Positions 42,159 through 51,260 of a stretch of 64,000 nucleotides of DNA are shown piece by piece. Source of the stretch: Marmoricola sp. (GTDB lineage Bacteria; Actinomycetota; Actinomycetes; Propionibacteriales; Nocardioidaceae); the NCBI GenBank assembly GCA_025965195.1, contig JAOPXK010000024.1, positions 39,084 to 103,083 on the forward strand, written 5' to 3'. Each line of letters opens with the position of its first letter. Within the stretch, counting starts at the first letter, position 1. The notes below the pieces were generated by a model. It was given only the letters and a program-made list of their open reading frames with translations. It was not told the origin of the DNA and did not search any database. The translations under genes were made by a program, and so were the position numbers.

Positions 42159-45100
42159 ATGCGCAGAAGTGTTCTGGTGATGTTCTCGGCGATCTTGTGC
42201 TGCTTGGGTTCCGCACTGATCGTGGCTCCGATGAGTCCCGCGTTCGCCGACAGTCCCGCCGGTCAGCTGGTGAGCGACTCTCCGGCCTCGCACACGCCCA
42301 ACGTGCTCGATGGCCGGGTGTACTCGGTCGTCCAGGTCGGCAACACGATGGTGCTCGGCGGCACCTTCACCCAGGCGTCGGACGAGGGCAGCACGACGGT
42401 GTTGACCCGCAACAGCCTGATCGCGTTCGACGCGACCACCGGCGCGATCAGCACGACGTTCCTGCCGAACCCGAACGGTGAGGTTCGCAGCGTGCTTCCG
42501 ACCGGGGACGGCTCGACAGTCTGGGTCGGCGGCGACTTCACCAGCATCGGCGGCGTTGCCCGCCAGAACCTTGCTCGCGTGCGCGTCTCCGACGGCGCCG
42601 TGCTGTCGACGTTCGATGCCGGTCCGATCACCGGCGAGGTCAGGGAACTGGCCCTGAGCAACGGACGGCTCTGGATCGCGGGTGCGTTCACCCACATCAA
42701 CGGCCACGCGCAGAAGGCGCTGGCCACAGTCGACCCGGAGACGGGCGCAGTGCAGCCCTACATGGGCCTGCTCATTGACGGCGTCCACAACGGAGGCGTC
42801 ACCGAGGTGTTGAAGTTCGATCTCAATGCAGATGGCAGCAAGCTGGTCGCCATCGGCAACTTCGACACCGTCAACGGCGTCCAGAACCATCAGATCTTCA
42901 TGCTCGACCTGACCGGGCCGGCGGCCGCACTTGCTGCGTTCAGCACGACGTTCTACACCTCTGCGTGCTCGTCGAGCTTTGACTCCTACATGCGTGACGT
43001 CTCCTTCTCGCCCGACGGCTCGTTCTTCGCCGTCGTGACCACCGGCGCCTACGGTGGTCAGACCTCCGCGTGCGACGAGTCGTCCCGGTTCGAAACCAGC
43101 GGTGGGGCCGGATCGCAGCCGTCGTGGACCAACTACACCGGCGGCGACACGACATACTCCGTCGAGGTGACCAACTCCGCGATCTACACGGGTGGCCACT
43201 TCCGCTGGCAGAACAATCCGAACAAGGCAGACTCGGCTGGCCAGGGAGCGGTCTCGCGGCCCGGACTCGCCGCGCTGGACGCGGAGAACGGCCTGCCCTA
43301 CACGTGGAACCCCACCCGGACCCTCGGTGTCGGTGTCTTCGACTTCCTCTCCACGGGCCAAGGACTGTGGGTGGCTTCGGACACGGACCGGATTGGCGCT
43401 TCCCAGTACCGAGGCAGGATTGCGCTGCTGCCGAGTAGTGGTCTCAGCTTCCCGGCGTACGCCGATGCGGCCCTGCCCAACGACGTCTATCTCGGTGGCG
43501 CTCCCTGCAACATCCTCAGCTGTGCGACAACGCTCAGCAAAAGGCACTACGACGGCACGACCGTCGGGGCGAACACCTCGGTCCCGGCCGGTGGGATCAA
43601 CTGGAACAACGTCCGTGGCGAGTTCATGCTCAACGGCTCGGTCTATCTGGCCATGGTCGACGGCACGTTCGTCCGCCGGACCTTCAACGGCACGACGTTC
43701 GGGGCCGCGGTGCCGGTGAACGCCCAGGACGCGATCGTGAAGCTGACCGACTGGTCGACCGACATCAAGACGATCACCGGCATGTTCTACGACAACGGGC
43801 GCATCTACTTCACCAAGTCCGGGAGTACGTCGCTCTTCTACCGCTACTTCAACCCGCAGAGCGACATCGTGGGCGCCCAGCGGCTCACCGCATCCGGAAA
43901 CGTGTCCGGGATCGACTTCAGCGCGGTGCGTGGAATGTTCGAGGCGAACTCGAAGCTCTACTGGGCACAGAGTGACAACAACCTGCACCGGATCAACTGG
44001 CAGCAGCGGCCACAGTCCGGAGCGCCGGTCGCCGGCACCGCTTCGATCGTGGCCGGGCCGAGCGTGGGTGGCGGCGCGAGTTGGAGCACGCGATCGATGT
44101 TCCTCTTCCAGGACGGGACTGGTGGGGGTGTCGGATCACCTCCGACTGCCTCGTTCAGCCAGTCCTGCACCAGCCTGTCGTGCGACTTCGACGGGTCGTC
44201 CTCGACAGCGGTCGGTGGCTCGATCACCAGCTATGCCTGGGACTTCGGCGACGGGGGGACAGCGGTCGGTGCGAAGCCGTCGCACACCTTCCCTTCCACT
44301 GGCACCTATCCGGTGAAGCTGACGGTGACTGCCAACAGCGGGGCGACTGCATCGGTCACGACGTCGGTCAGCGTGGTCCGGATCAACCAGCTGCCCACGG
44401 CCACTTTCTCGTGGAGCTGTGCCGGCCTGCTGTGCTCCTTCGATGGCAGTGCGTCGAATGACCCGGACGGCACCATCGCCAGCCGTGCCTGGGATTTTGG
44501 TGACGGCGGCACCGCAACCGGACCCACGGTGACCCATACGTTCTCCGGTGCCGGTGATCAGACCGTCAAACTGACCGTGACCGACAACGACGGTGGGACC
44601 GACGTCGCCACCCAGACCGTCACGCCCACCGCCCAGGGCGTGCAGTTCGTGGGGTCGAGCGAGGCCAATGCCAATGCCTCCAGCCAGAAGGTGGTGGTCC
44701 CCGCCGGAGTCCAGGCCGGTGACTCGATGGTGCTCGACCTGGTCGTCAACTCCGTGACTCCGGTTGTCAGCGACCCGGCCGGGTGGACGTCGCTCGACAC
44801 CGAGTCGGGCGGCAACGTCCAGGGCAGAAGCTGGACCCGCAGGGCCACGGCTGCCGACGTCGGATCGACGGTCACGGTGCCGATGTCTGCGATCGCGAAG
44901 GCTGATCTGAGCCTGGCGGTCTACCGGGGGAGTGGCGGGGCGCCGACCATCATCACGGCGCACGACAGCTCTCTCGACCAGACAACCAGCAGCACCCGCA
45001 CGGCACCTGACGTCAACGTTGCAGAACCCGGGTCGTGGGTGGCGACGTACTTCGCGGCCAAGGGGTCGACGGCCATCACCTGGTCGGTGCCCGCAGGTCA

Positions 45101-46142
45101 GCAGCTGCGTACGTCGAACCCAGGCTCAGGATCGGGCCTGATCAGTGCGGAGCTGGTCGACTCGGCAGCGTCCGTCCCCACCGGGAACTTCGCAGGCCGC
45201 ACCGCCACGACCTCGTCAGCCACGACTCGTGCGGTGATGTTCACGACCGTGATCGGCCTGGGCTCCGCAACGCCGACGGCAGCGTTCAGCCAGTCCTGTA
45301 CGAGCCTCTCGTGCAGCTTCGACGGGAGCGCCTCGTCAACGAGCGTCGGCTCGATCACCGGCTACGCCTGGGACTTCGGTGACGGCGGGACGGCCAGCGG
45401 CGCCACCCCGAACCACACCTTCACCACAGGCGGCGACCACACGGTGACGCTGACCGTGACCGACAGCAACAATGCGACCGGCGCGGTGACCCACACCGTC
45501 ACGGTGACCGCCGCGGCCGTCCAGTTCGTCGCTTCCGCGGAGACAAACGCGAACACTGCGAGCCAGAAGGTCGTGATCCCGGCCGGAGTGCAGGCCGGCG
45601 ACACGATGGTGCTCACCATGGCGGTGAACACCAGCACATCGACGGTGACTGCGCCAGCCGGCTGGACGCCTCTCGATACGGAGAATGCTGCCAACGTCGA
45701 GGGCTGGAGCTGGACCCGCACGGCCACCGCAGCTGATGCCGGTTCCACCGTCTCCCTGCCCCTCTCGGCGATTGCAAAGGCTGACGTGACGGTCTCGGCG
45801 TACCGGGGAAGCAGCGGGTTGCACACCACCGTCGACGCACACAACGGTTCGATCGACCAGGCGACTGCGACCAGCCATGCGGCACCGAGCGTGAACGTGG
45901 CCGATGCCGGTTCCTGGGTCTTGACGTACTTCGCGGCCAAGGCCTCGGTGTCCGTCGGCTGGTCGACTCCGGCCGACCAGCAACTGCGTACGTCGAACCC
46001 GGGCTCCGGCTCGGGGCTGATCAGCGCGGTGACCGTCGACTCGGGAGGCCCTGCCTCGACCGGGCCGTACTCGGTCACCGGGACGACGAGTACTGCGGTG
46101 ACCCGGGTTGTCATGTTCGCAATCGTGATCGGTCTGGAGTGA
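42159..46142 (+). CDS. Large secreted beta-propeller/PKD-domain surface protein
   Basis: The 1327-residue protein has a signal peptide ending SPAFA. A propeller-like region follows (about 40-430; repeats such as MVLGGTFTQASDEG and VWVGGDFTSIGGVARQNLAR). Three PKD domains lie at about 661, 745 and 1037, each with the (A/R)AWDFGDGGTA-type core. Two 207-residue modules start at residues 828 (VQFVGSSEANANASSQKVVV) and 1121 (VQFVASAETNANTASQKVVI). There is no sorting signal or C-terminal membrane helix. Binding of extracellular glycan is a plausible role. Confidence 0.85.
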   Translation: MRRSVLVMFSAILCCLGSALIVAPMSPAFADSPAGQLVSDSPASHTPNVLDGRVYSVVQVGNTMVLGGTFTQASDEGSTTVLTRNSLIAFDATTGAISTTFLPNPNGEVRSVLPTGDGSTVWVGGDFTSIGGVARQNLARVRVSDGAVLSTFDAGPITGEVRELALSNGRLWIAGAFTHINGHAQKALATVDPETGAVQPYMGLLIDGVHNGGVTEVLKFDLNADGSKLVAIGNFDTVNGVQNHQIFMLDLTGPAAALAAFSTTFYTSACSSSFDSYMRDVSFSPDGSFFAVVTTGAYGGQTSACDESSRFETSGGAGSQPSWTNYTGGDTTYSVEVTNSAIYTGGHFRWQNNPNKADSAGQGAVSRPGLAALDAENGLPYTWNPTRTLGVGVFDFLSTGQGLWVASDTDRIGASQYRGRIALLPSSGLSFPAYADAALPNDVYLGGAPCNILSCATTLSKRHYDGTTVGANTSVPAGGINWNNVRGEFMLNGSVYLAMVDGTFVRRTFNGTTFGAAVPVNAQDAIVKLTDWSTDIKTITGMFYDNGRIYFTKSGSTSLFYRYFNPQSDIVGAQRLTASGNVSGIDFSAVRGMFEANSKLYWAQSDNNLHRINWQQRPQSGAPVAGTASIVAGPSVGGGASWSTRSMFLFQDGTGGGVGSPPTASFSQSCTSLSCDFDGSSSTAVGGSITSYAWDFGDGGTAVGAKPSHTFPSTGTYPVKLTVTANSGATASVTTSVSVVRINQLPTATFSWSCAGLLCSFDGSASNDPDGTIASRAWDFGDGGTATGPTVTHTFSGAGDQTVKLTVTDNDGGTDVATQTVTPTAQGVQFVGSSEANANASSQKVVVPAGVQAGDSMVLDLVVNSVTPVVSDPAGWTSLDTESGGNVQGRSWTRRATAADVGSTVTVPMSAIAKADLSLAVYRGSGGAPTIITAHDSSLDQTTSSTRTAPDVNVAEPGSWVATYFAAKGSTAITWSVPAGQQLRTSNPGSGSGLISAELVDSAASVPTGNFAGRTATTSSATTRAVMFTTVIGLGSATPTAAFSQSCTSLSCSFDGSASSTSVGSITGYAWDFGDGGTASGATPNHTFTTGGDHTVTLTVTDSNNATGAVTHTVTVTAAAVQFVASAETNANTASQKVVIPAGVQAGDTMVLTMAVNTSTSTVTAPAGWTPLDTENAANVEGWSWTRTATAADAGSTVSLPLSAIAKADVTVSAYRGSSGLHTTVDAHNGSIDQATATSHAAPSVNVADAGSWVLTYFAAKASVSVGWSTPADQQLRTSNPGSGSGLISAVTVDSGGPASTGPYSVTGTTSTAVTRVVMFAIVIGLE
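44640..45260 (+). repeat. Internal 207-residue module, copy 1
   Basis: This 621-nt segment of the PKD-protein gene is repeated at 45519-46139 with the same length and high similarity. Both copies contain AGVQAGD, AIAKAD and QQLRTSNPGSGSGLIS blocks. They are separated by the third PKD domain. Confidence 0.8.
45519..46139 (+). repeat. Internal 207-residue module, copy 2
   Basis: Second copy of the module at 44640-45260, ending two residues before the stop codon. The exact length match (621 nt) points to a duplication of one module plus a PKD domain. Confidence 0.8.
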
Positions 46143-46219
46143 TCCGGGATCATGCCATCCTCAGGTGCTGACCAGCTCGGCGGACTCGTCCACGCCGCTC
46201 ACGTTCGAGAGCTACGACG

Positions 46220-46996
46220 ATGAGCGCCGTGTGGGCGGACACGGGCACCGAGAACTCCGGTGCACCGAGTGATGGCGCCGAGGCGGCGGTAGCGCGCCCG
46301 CCCCGTCGCTCGGTGAAGGTGGTGCTGCTTTCCGACCAGCATCTGGTGCGCGAGACCGTCCGGGTGGCCCTGCTCAGTCGCGGCTTCGAGGTGTACGGCG
46401 TGCACTTCCCGGTCGGGCCGACGGAGGTGCGCGAGATCGCGAACCTGACGATGAAGCTCCAGGTCAACGGCGGTCTGGTGCTCGCCGAGCTCAATGACCC
46501 GGTGGCGCGTCGTGACGTGCTCCGGCTGATGCAGTTCGCGCCGACTCGCTGGCTGCTGCTCACCTGCGGTGCCGCAGATGCGCACTGGGGGGCAGCCGTC
46601 GAAGCGGGCGCGGTCGGTGTCCTCCCCATGACGACATCGCTCGACCAGCTCGACGCAGCAGTGCAGGCGCTTGCCGCCGGACGTCCGGTGATGGACCCGG
46701 CGCTGCGGGCCGACGTCTTGAACGAATGGATCGAGGTCGGGCAGCGACACCAGGAGCTGACGGCGCGGGTGGAGGCGCTGACGCCGCGAGAGCTCGCCGT
46801 GCTGGGCGCTCTCAACGACGGGCAGACCGTGAGGACCATCGCTGAGGAACGTGGCGTGTCCGAGGGCACCGTCCGCAGCCAGGTGAAGTCGATCCTGCGA
46901 AAGCTCCATGTGACCTCTCAGCTGGCAGGAGTGGCGACCTATCGAGAGGTGACCTCGCAGAACATTCCACCTCGCAATCGACCTCTGGACAGATGA
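46220..46996 (+). CDS. LuxR-type regulator with degenerate receiver domain
   Basis: The 258-residue protein is built like the other two LuxR regulators here. Its output domain is intact (LTPRELAVLGALNDGQTVRT; GVSEGTVRSQVKSILRKLHV). Where relatives have the phosphoacceptor Asp in VVLLDLDLG, it reads GLVLAELNDP, so the aligned residue is Glu. The switch Lys position (VLTKSAPL in the relative) reads VLPMTTSL. It is therefore likely independent of phosphorylation. It lies 77 bp after the PKD-protein gene. Confidence 0.85.
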   Translation: MSAVWADTGTENSGAPSDGAEAAVARPPRRSVKVVLLSDQHLVRETVRVALLSRGFEVYGVHFPVGPTEVREIANLTMKLQVNGGLVLAELNDPVARRDVLRLMQFAPTRWLLLTCGAADAHWGAAVEAGAVGVLPMTTSLDQLDAAVQALAAGRPVMDPALRADVLNEWIEVGQRHQELTARVEALTPRELAVLGALNDGQTVRTIAEERGVSEGTVRSQVKSILRKLHVTSQLAGVATYREVTSQNIPPRNRPLDR

Positions 46997-47082
46997 CCTG
47001 GTCAGTCCTGCCCACACCGGGTGGCCCGGTGGTAACTTCCGAGCGTTCATGCGGAAGCGGCCACGGCGACAGGACGACTGCG

Positions 47083-48402
47083 ATGACCCTCGATTTCAAG
47101 CACGCCAACCCTGTCGAAGGTGTCCGGTTCACCGCGCAGGTCGGCGTACCCAATGTCGTGCAGGGCCTGTTCAAGAAGCGCGAGCCGATTGCGCGGGTGG
47201 CCGGCTCGGTCCCGCTCGACAGCCTGGCCTACCGGCTGACCGCGGGTCTGGTGAAGAAATACGGGCCTGACCCGTTCTATGTCCGGGTGGCGACCGAAGA
47301 GGCGTTGCTGGTCCATCATCCCGACGACATCAAGTTCGTCCTGGGTGGTTCACCCGCACCGTTCGCCTCCGACCCCGACGCGAAGAAGAAGGGGATGGCG
47401 GCGTTCCAGCCGGACGCGCTGACGATCTCCCGCGGCGACCTGTGGGCCAACCGGCGCGCGTTCGCGGAGGCCGTGCTCGACACGTCGAAATCCCTGCACA
47501 GGTTGGCGAAAGGCTTTTCGGAGCTGGCGTTCGACGAAGCCGACGCACTGCTGGCCCTCGACCGGCCGATCGGCTGGGAGGACATCAACTCGTCGTTCCA
47601 GGAGCTCACCCGTCGGGTCGTCTTCGGCTCGGCCGCGGGCGCAGACCTGCTGCTCACCCAGCAGCTCCAGGAGCTGATGGCGGCCGGAAACAAGATGCCC
47701 GGCAAGCCCGCCAAGGGGTACGCCGGTTTCCACGAACACATCAACGAGTACGTCGAGACCCCGGACCCCAGGGCCCTGACGGGGCTGATCACCAAGGCTC
47801 CGCATGATGACTCCACCGATGTCGCCGGGCAGCTGATCCACTGGCTGTTCGCGATGGGGGACACGTTGCCGGCCAACCTGTTCCGGACGCTGGCCGTGCT
47901 CGCGACGCACCCGCACGAGCTGGAGGCGGTCCGCAGCGAGTTCGCCGGCATCACCGCAGCGAACATCAAGAAGATCGCCGGGGCGGCGTACACCTCGGGG
48001 GCGGTGTTGGAGGCGATGCGGCTGTGGCCGACCACCGCTCTCTTCGGCCGGGTGCTCACCGAGGACACCCGCTTTCCCACCGGGCAGACGGTCAAGGCGG
48101 GCACCCAGGTGCTCCTCCACAACCTCTTCAACCACCGCAACCGTGACCGGGTCGAGTTCGCCGACCGGTTCGCGCCGGCCGAGTGGGTCAGTGGCACCGC
48201 AAGCGAGGACTGGTCGTTCAACTTCTTCAGCCATGGGCCGCAGGACTGCCCCGGCGCCGGCTTGTCGATCTTCCTCGGGACTGCGTTCATCGGCCGGCTG
48301 GTCACGGCCGGGACGCCGAAGGTCGTCGACGGCGTCAGGCTCCAGCCGCGGAAGCCGCTGCCGCATGCACTCGACATCTACGGCCTGAAGATCGCGGTCT
48401 GA
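47083..48402 (+). CDS. Cytochrome P450
   Basis: The 439-residue haem monooxygenase has the ExxR motif in LEAMRLWP and the Cys-ligand loop FFSHGPQDCPGAG (FxxGxxxCxG). The residue usually Arg or His two positions before the Cys is Gln here, an unusual choice. The I-helix reads WLFAMGDTLPANLFR. No ferredoxin or reductase gene is nearby. ATG 47083 (MTLDFKHANPVEG) was chosen from an open frame that extends further upstream. The substrate is unknown. Confidence 0.9.
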   Translation: MTLDFKHANPVEGVRFTAQVGVPNVVQGLFKKREPIARVAGSVPLDSLAYRLTAGLVKKYGPDPFYVRVATEEALLVHHPDDIKFVLGGSPAPFASDPDAKKKGMAAFQPDALTISRGDLWANRRAFAEAVLDTSKSLHRLAKGFSELAFDEADALLALDRPIGWEDINSSFQELTRRVVFGSAAGADLLLTQQLQELMAAGNKMPGKPAKGYAGFHEHINEYVETPDPRALTGLITKAPHDDSTDVAGQLIHWLFAMGDTLPANLFRTLAVLATHPHELEAVRSEFAGITAANIKKIAGAAYTSGAVLEAMRLWPTTALFGRVLTEDTRFPTGQTVKAGTQVLLHNLFNHRNRDRVEFADRFAPAEWVSGTASEDWSFNFFSHGPQDCPGAGLSIFLGTAFIGRLVTAGTPKVVDGVRLQPRKPLPHALDIYGLKIAV

Positions 48403-48458
48403 CGACCGTCGAACCGGTTGGTCGAGCCGCTCCGGTGGTCGTGACCCGGCACGCACGA

Positions 48459-48485
48459 GTCCGCCGTACCCGGGAGACGGCGGAC
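48459..48485. terminator. Hairpin terminator after P450 gene
   Basis: GTCCGCCG (48459-48466) pairs perfectly with CGGCGGAC (48478-48485) around an 11-nt loop, 57 bp after the P450 stop and about 115 bp before the next gene. No U-tract follows. Confidence 0.6.
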
Positions 48486-48598
48486 CTCATGAGCCCTACA
48501 TATCCCCTTCACGGAGCCGTCTCAAACCACCTGGGCGGGCGAGTGGGTGTCTGACGCCTCAGTTGGCCACGGTTGCCGACGTCTGAGAGGTTGTCCGG

Positions 48599-50212
48599 GT
48601 GACCGACGACCTGGCCTACATGATCACCGTCTCGAAGGCGCACGTGCTTCCCGCGATGATGCTGCTCCGCACGCTTCGGCACGAGACCACCTGCCCGATC
48701 ACGGTGGTCGGCAACCTCGACGACCGTGATGCCGCAAAGATGCGTGCGCTGGGTGCGACGTACGTCGATGAGAACGACGTCGACCTGTCGGGGCGGTTTC
48801 CCGAGGTCGACTGGACCGAGAAGGTCCGGCCGGTCGGGTGGTACCGGCAGATGTTCCTGCGGCTCTCGATGGACCGCTTCATCGACGCGCGGCACGTGGT
48901 CGTGCTCGACAGCGAGGTCTTCGTCTTCGACAACTGGGACGAGAGCCGCTTCTACGCCGATGGCCGGCTGAAGAGCCTGCACTGGGTCGCGGAGAAGCGG
49001 AAGTCCGACTGGGACTACCGGATGTACCGCGGCGCCGCCTACCTGCTCAAGGACCTCCCGGGCTGCGAAGGCGCGCTGGAGTACGCCAACTCGGACACGT
49101 TCCGCCGGCACATCTCTGGCGTGGTGCTGTTCTCGACCGCCAACCTTGCGCACCTCTGGCGCCGGCTCGAGGCCGAGACCGACCTGCCCGCCGTCCTCGA
49201 CCAGCTGTTCAACCACGAGCCGGAGCTGGCGTTCTCAGACCACGACTTCTACGGGATCGCCGTCGACCTTGGCGTGTTCGACGAGGTCGACCGGCAGGCA
49301 CCAGTGGCGGAGCTCCTTGGCTGGTACGACCGACACGAGGACCCGGCCTTCGAGCAGTTCGCGGCCACGGCGATGTGGAGCATGTGCCAGGCGTACGGCG
49401 AGTTCGCGACTCCTCGGAAGTACCTCGCCTACACCGAGCGCATCGCCGCGCGGCTCGGCCGGTCCCTCCCGGAGATCCCGTACTGGAACCCGGGGGACCG
49501 CCGGCTGCTCCTTGAGGTCGACGAGACGGCTGGTCCGACGGCGTACTTCGGCCGCTACAAGCGTCAGCTGAACCACACCACCCGCGCCCGCTATCCGACG
49601 ATGCGCCGTTCGCTGAACCTGCTCGCCAAGGCCACGAAGCGCAACGCGACGATCGTGGAGATCGGCACGTCCCGCGATGACAACGTCGGCGGCGGCCACT
49701 CGACCTTCAAGTTCGGGGAGTATCTCTCCCGCGAAGGCGGGGTGCTGCACTCGGTCGACATCCTGCAGGAGGCCATTGACCACTCGATCGTTGCCGCTGC
49801 CGACTACCTGCCGTGGATCGAGCACCACGTCTCGGACTCGACGGTGTTCCTTGCCGGGTTCAACGGCACGATTGACCTGCTCTACCTGGACGGACTGGAC
49901 TCCACGCCGGGCAACGAGGAGATCGCGGCGACCAAGCAGCTCGAGGAGATCCAGGCTGCGTTCCCGCGACTGGCTCCGCGGGCGGTGGTGTTGCTCGACG
50001 ACGCGGCGCTCCCGCTGGAGGGCAAGACCCGGCTCTCCTCGGTCTTCCTCAGGGAGCATGGCTTCGAGATGGTCGAAGACCGTTACCAACGGCTGTTCGT
50101 CCGGAGACCTCCGAAGCCGGCTTCGCCGCCGCCAACCCTGCGCAGCAAGGTCGGTCGCGCCCTGGACCGCACCCCGACCCTGAAGCGGATCGCCCGGCGA
50201 GTGGTCCGCTGA
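48599..50212 (+). CDS. DUF6492-like glycosyltransferase fused to a methyltransferase domain
   Basis: The 537-residue protein has an N-terminal GT-A-like part (about 1-290) with YMITVSKAHVLPAMMLLRTL and an acidic metal-site candidate in HVVVLDSEVFVFDNW, resembling DUF6492. The C-terminal part (about 340-500) looks like a class I methyltransferase: ATIVEIGTSRDDNVGGGHS, VLHSVDILQEAID and IDLLYLDGLDS. It begins at GTG 48599. Its 3' end is partly duplicated at 56677-56745. A role in decorating the polysaccharide is an inference. Confidence 0.75.
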   Translation: MTDDLAYMITVSKAHVLPAMMLLRTLRHETTCPITVVGNLDDRDAAKMRALGATYVDENDVDLSGRFPEVDWTEKVRPVGWYRQMFLRLSMDRFIDARHVVVLDSEVFVFDNWDESRFYADGRLKSLHWVAEKRKSDWDYRMYRGAAYLLKDLPGCEGALEYANSDTFRRHISGVVLFSTANLAHLWRRLEAETDLPAVLDQLFNHEPELAFSDHDFYGIAVDLGVFDEVDRQAPVAELLGWYDRHEDPAFEQFAATAMWSMCQAYGEFATPRKYLAYTERIAARLGRSLPEIPYWNPGDRRLLLEVDETAGPTAYFGRYKRQLNHTTRARYPTMRRSLNLLAKATKRNATIVEIGTSRDDNVGGGHSTFKFGEYLSREGGVLHSVDILQEAIDHSIVAAADYLPWIEHHVSDSTVFLAGFNGTIDLLYLDGLDSTPGNEEIAATKQLEEIQAAFPRLAPRAVVLLDDAALPLEGKTRLSSVFLREHGFEMVEDRYQRLFVRRPPKPASPPPTLRSKVGRALDRTPTLKRIARRVVR

Positions 50213-50225
50213 CCGGAGCGGAAGG

Positions 50226-50921
50226 TCAGCTCTGCTGGCGCGCGACGGGCGACCGCCGGTGCGCCGCGTGAGCCATGCTGACCGCGGCCAGCTGGGACGA
50301 GACCCCCATCTTGGCGAGGATCGACTTGACCTGGGTCCGCACGGTGGCCTCGGAGACGAAGGATCCTCGTGCGATCTCCCGCACCTGCTTCCCGTCGATG
50401 AGGTGCTCGAGGATCTCGCGCTCGCGAATCGTCAGGGAGTCGAGACGAGCCCGGCTGTGCTGCACCAGGCCTCGCTCCTCGTGGAAGCAGGCCAGCAGGC
50501 GATCGCGCTCATCGGGTGGGAGGACTCTCCGGCCCTCTCCGATCAGCCGGATGGTCGCGAGGATCGTGTTGAGCGGCGCCGACTTGGGCAGCACCGTGCG
50601 GGCGCCGTACGACAGGACCTCTCCCCATCGGGCCCGGTCGATGCTTCCGGTCACGACGACCACGGCGATCCCCGCCTGGGTGAGCGGTTGGACGACGCTC
50701 GCGCCGTTGGCCGAGGCGCCGAGGTTCAGGTCGAGCAGGACCACACTCGGGCGCGACCGGAGGATCACCTCGCACAGGCGGCCGGGCGAGAGTGCGTGAT
50801 CGTCCGTCGACACGCGATGGACTTGGTGACCCTCCAGCGTGAGTGCCACGTCGAGGGCCTCTGCGAACAGCTCGTGGTCGTCGACGAGCGTGACCCGGGT
50901 CAGGGCGCAGGCGCGAGGCAT
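50226..50921 (-). CDS. LuxR-type response regulator
   Basis: The 231-residue regulator closely resembles the one at 26345. Receiver: VTLVDDHELFAEALDVALTL, phosphoacceptor in VVLLDLNLG, switch Lys in VLPKSAPL. Output: LTIREREILEHLIDGKQVRE and FVSEATVRTQVKSILAKMGV. No kinase gene is adjacent, so it may share the kinase at 27040. GGAGA lies before the ATG at 50921. It converges with the 48599 gene, leaving 13 bp. Confidence 0.92.
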   Translation of the reverse strand: MPRACALTRVTLVDDHELFAEALDVALTLEGHQVHRVSTDDHALSPGRLCEVILRSRPSVVLLDLNLGASANGASVVQPLTQAGIAVVVVTGSIDRARWGEVLSYGARTVLPKSAPLNTILATIRLIGEGRRVLPPDERDRLLACFHEERGLVQHSRARLDSLTIREREILEHLIDGKQVREIARGSFVSEATVRTQVKSILAKMGVSSQLAAVSMAHAAHRRSPVARQQS

Positions 50922-51260
50922 GGCGCATCTCCGACCATCAGGACAACGATCAACAACGTCTTCATGAAGGGAGCGTAGGCGGCAGCAACCCGCCGCTGCT
51001 CCGCATTGGGTCCGAGATGACACCGAATGACTAACGGGTCTGACCGAACGGTCGTCAGACCTGATCCCGCAGTCAGGCCGCTCCCCGAGCGTCTGCTCAG
51101 CTGGCCCACTCCCGCACCTCGCGAGGAGACGGCCCGAGGGCGGTCTGGTTGGCCGTACGACGGCCGCGGATCCCGGCGACCCTGCCTCATCCAGCACCAA
51201 CACAGAATTTCAGCCGGCGCCGATCGATGCACCACGCCGCACGGATTGTCCAGCAGTCTC
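50922..51260. other. 339-bp intergenic region upstream of LuxR regulator
   Basis: No convincing gene is seen. It contains ATTGGGTC (51005-51012), related to the kinase-promoter repeats. It also holds a perfect 8-bp-stem hairpin (GGTCTGAC at 51037-51044 with GTCAGACC at 51054-51061) with a 9-nt loop. The former is a likely control element for the minus-strand regulator. Confidence 0.6.

Noticed and set aside
42141..43988. A 615-codon minus-strand open frame opposite the PKD-protein gene
   Set aside because: It is composition-driven and lacks a signal, motif or ribosome site; the plus-strand gene has a signal peptide and repeats.
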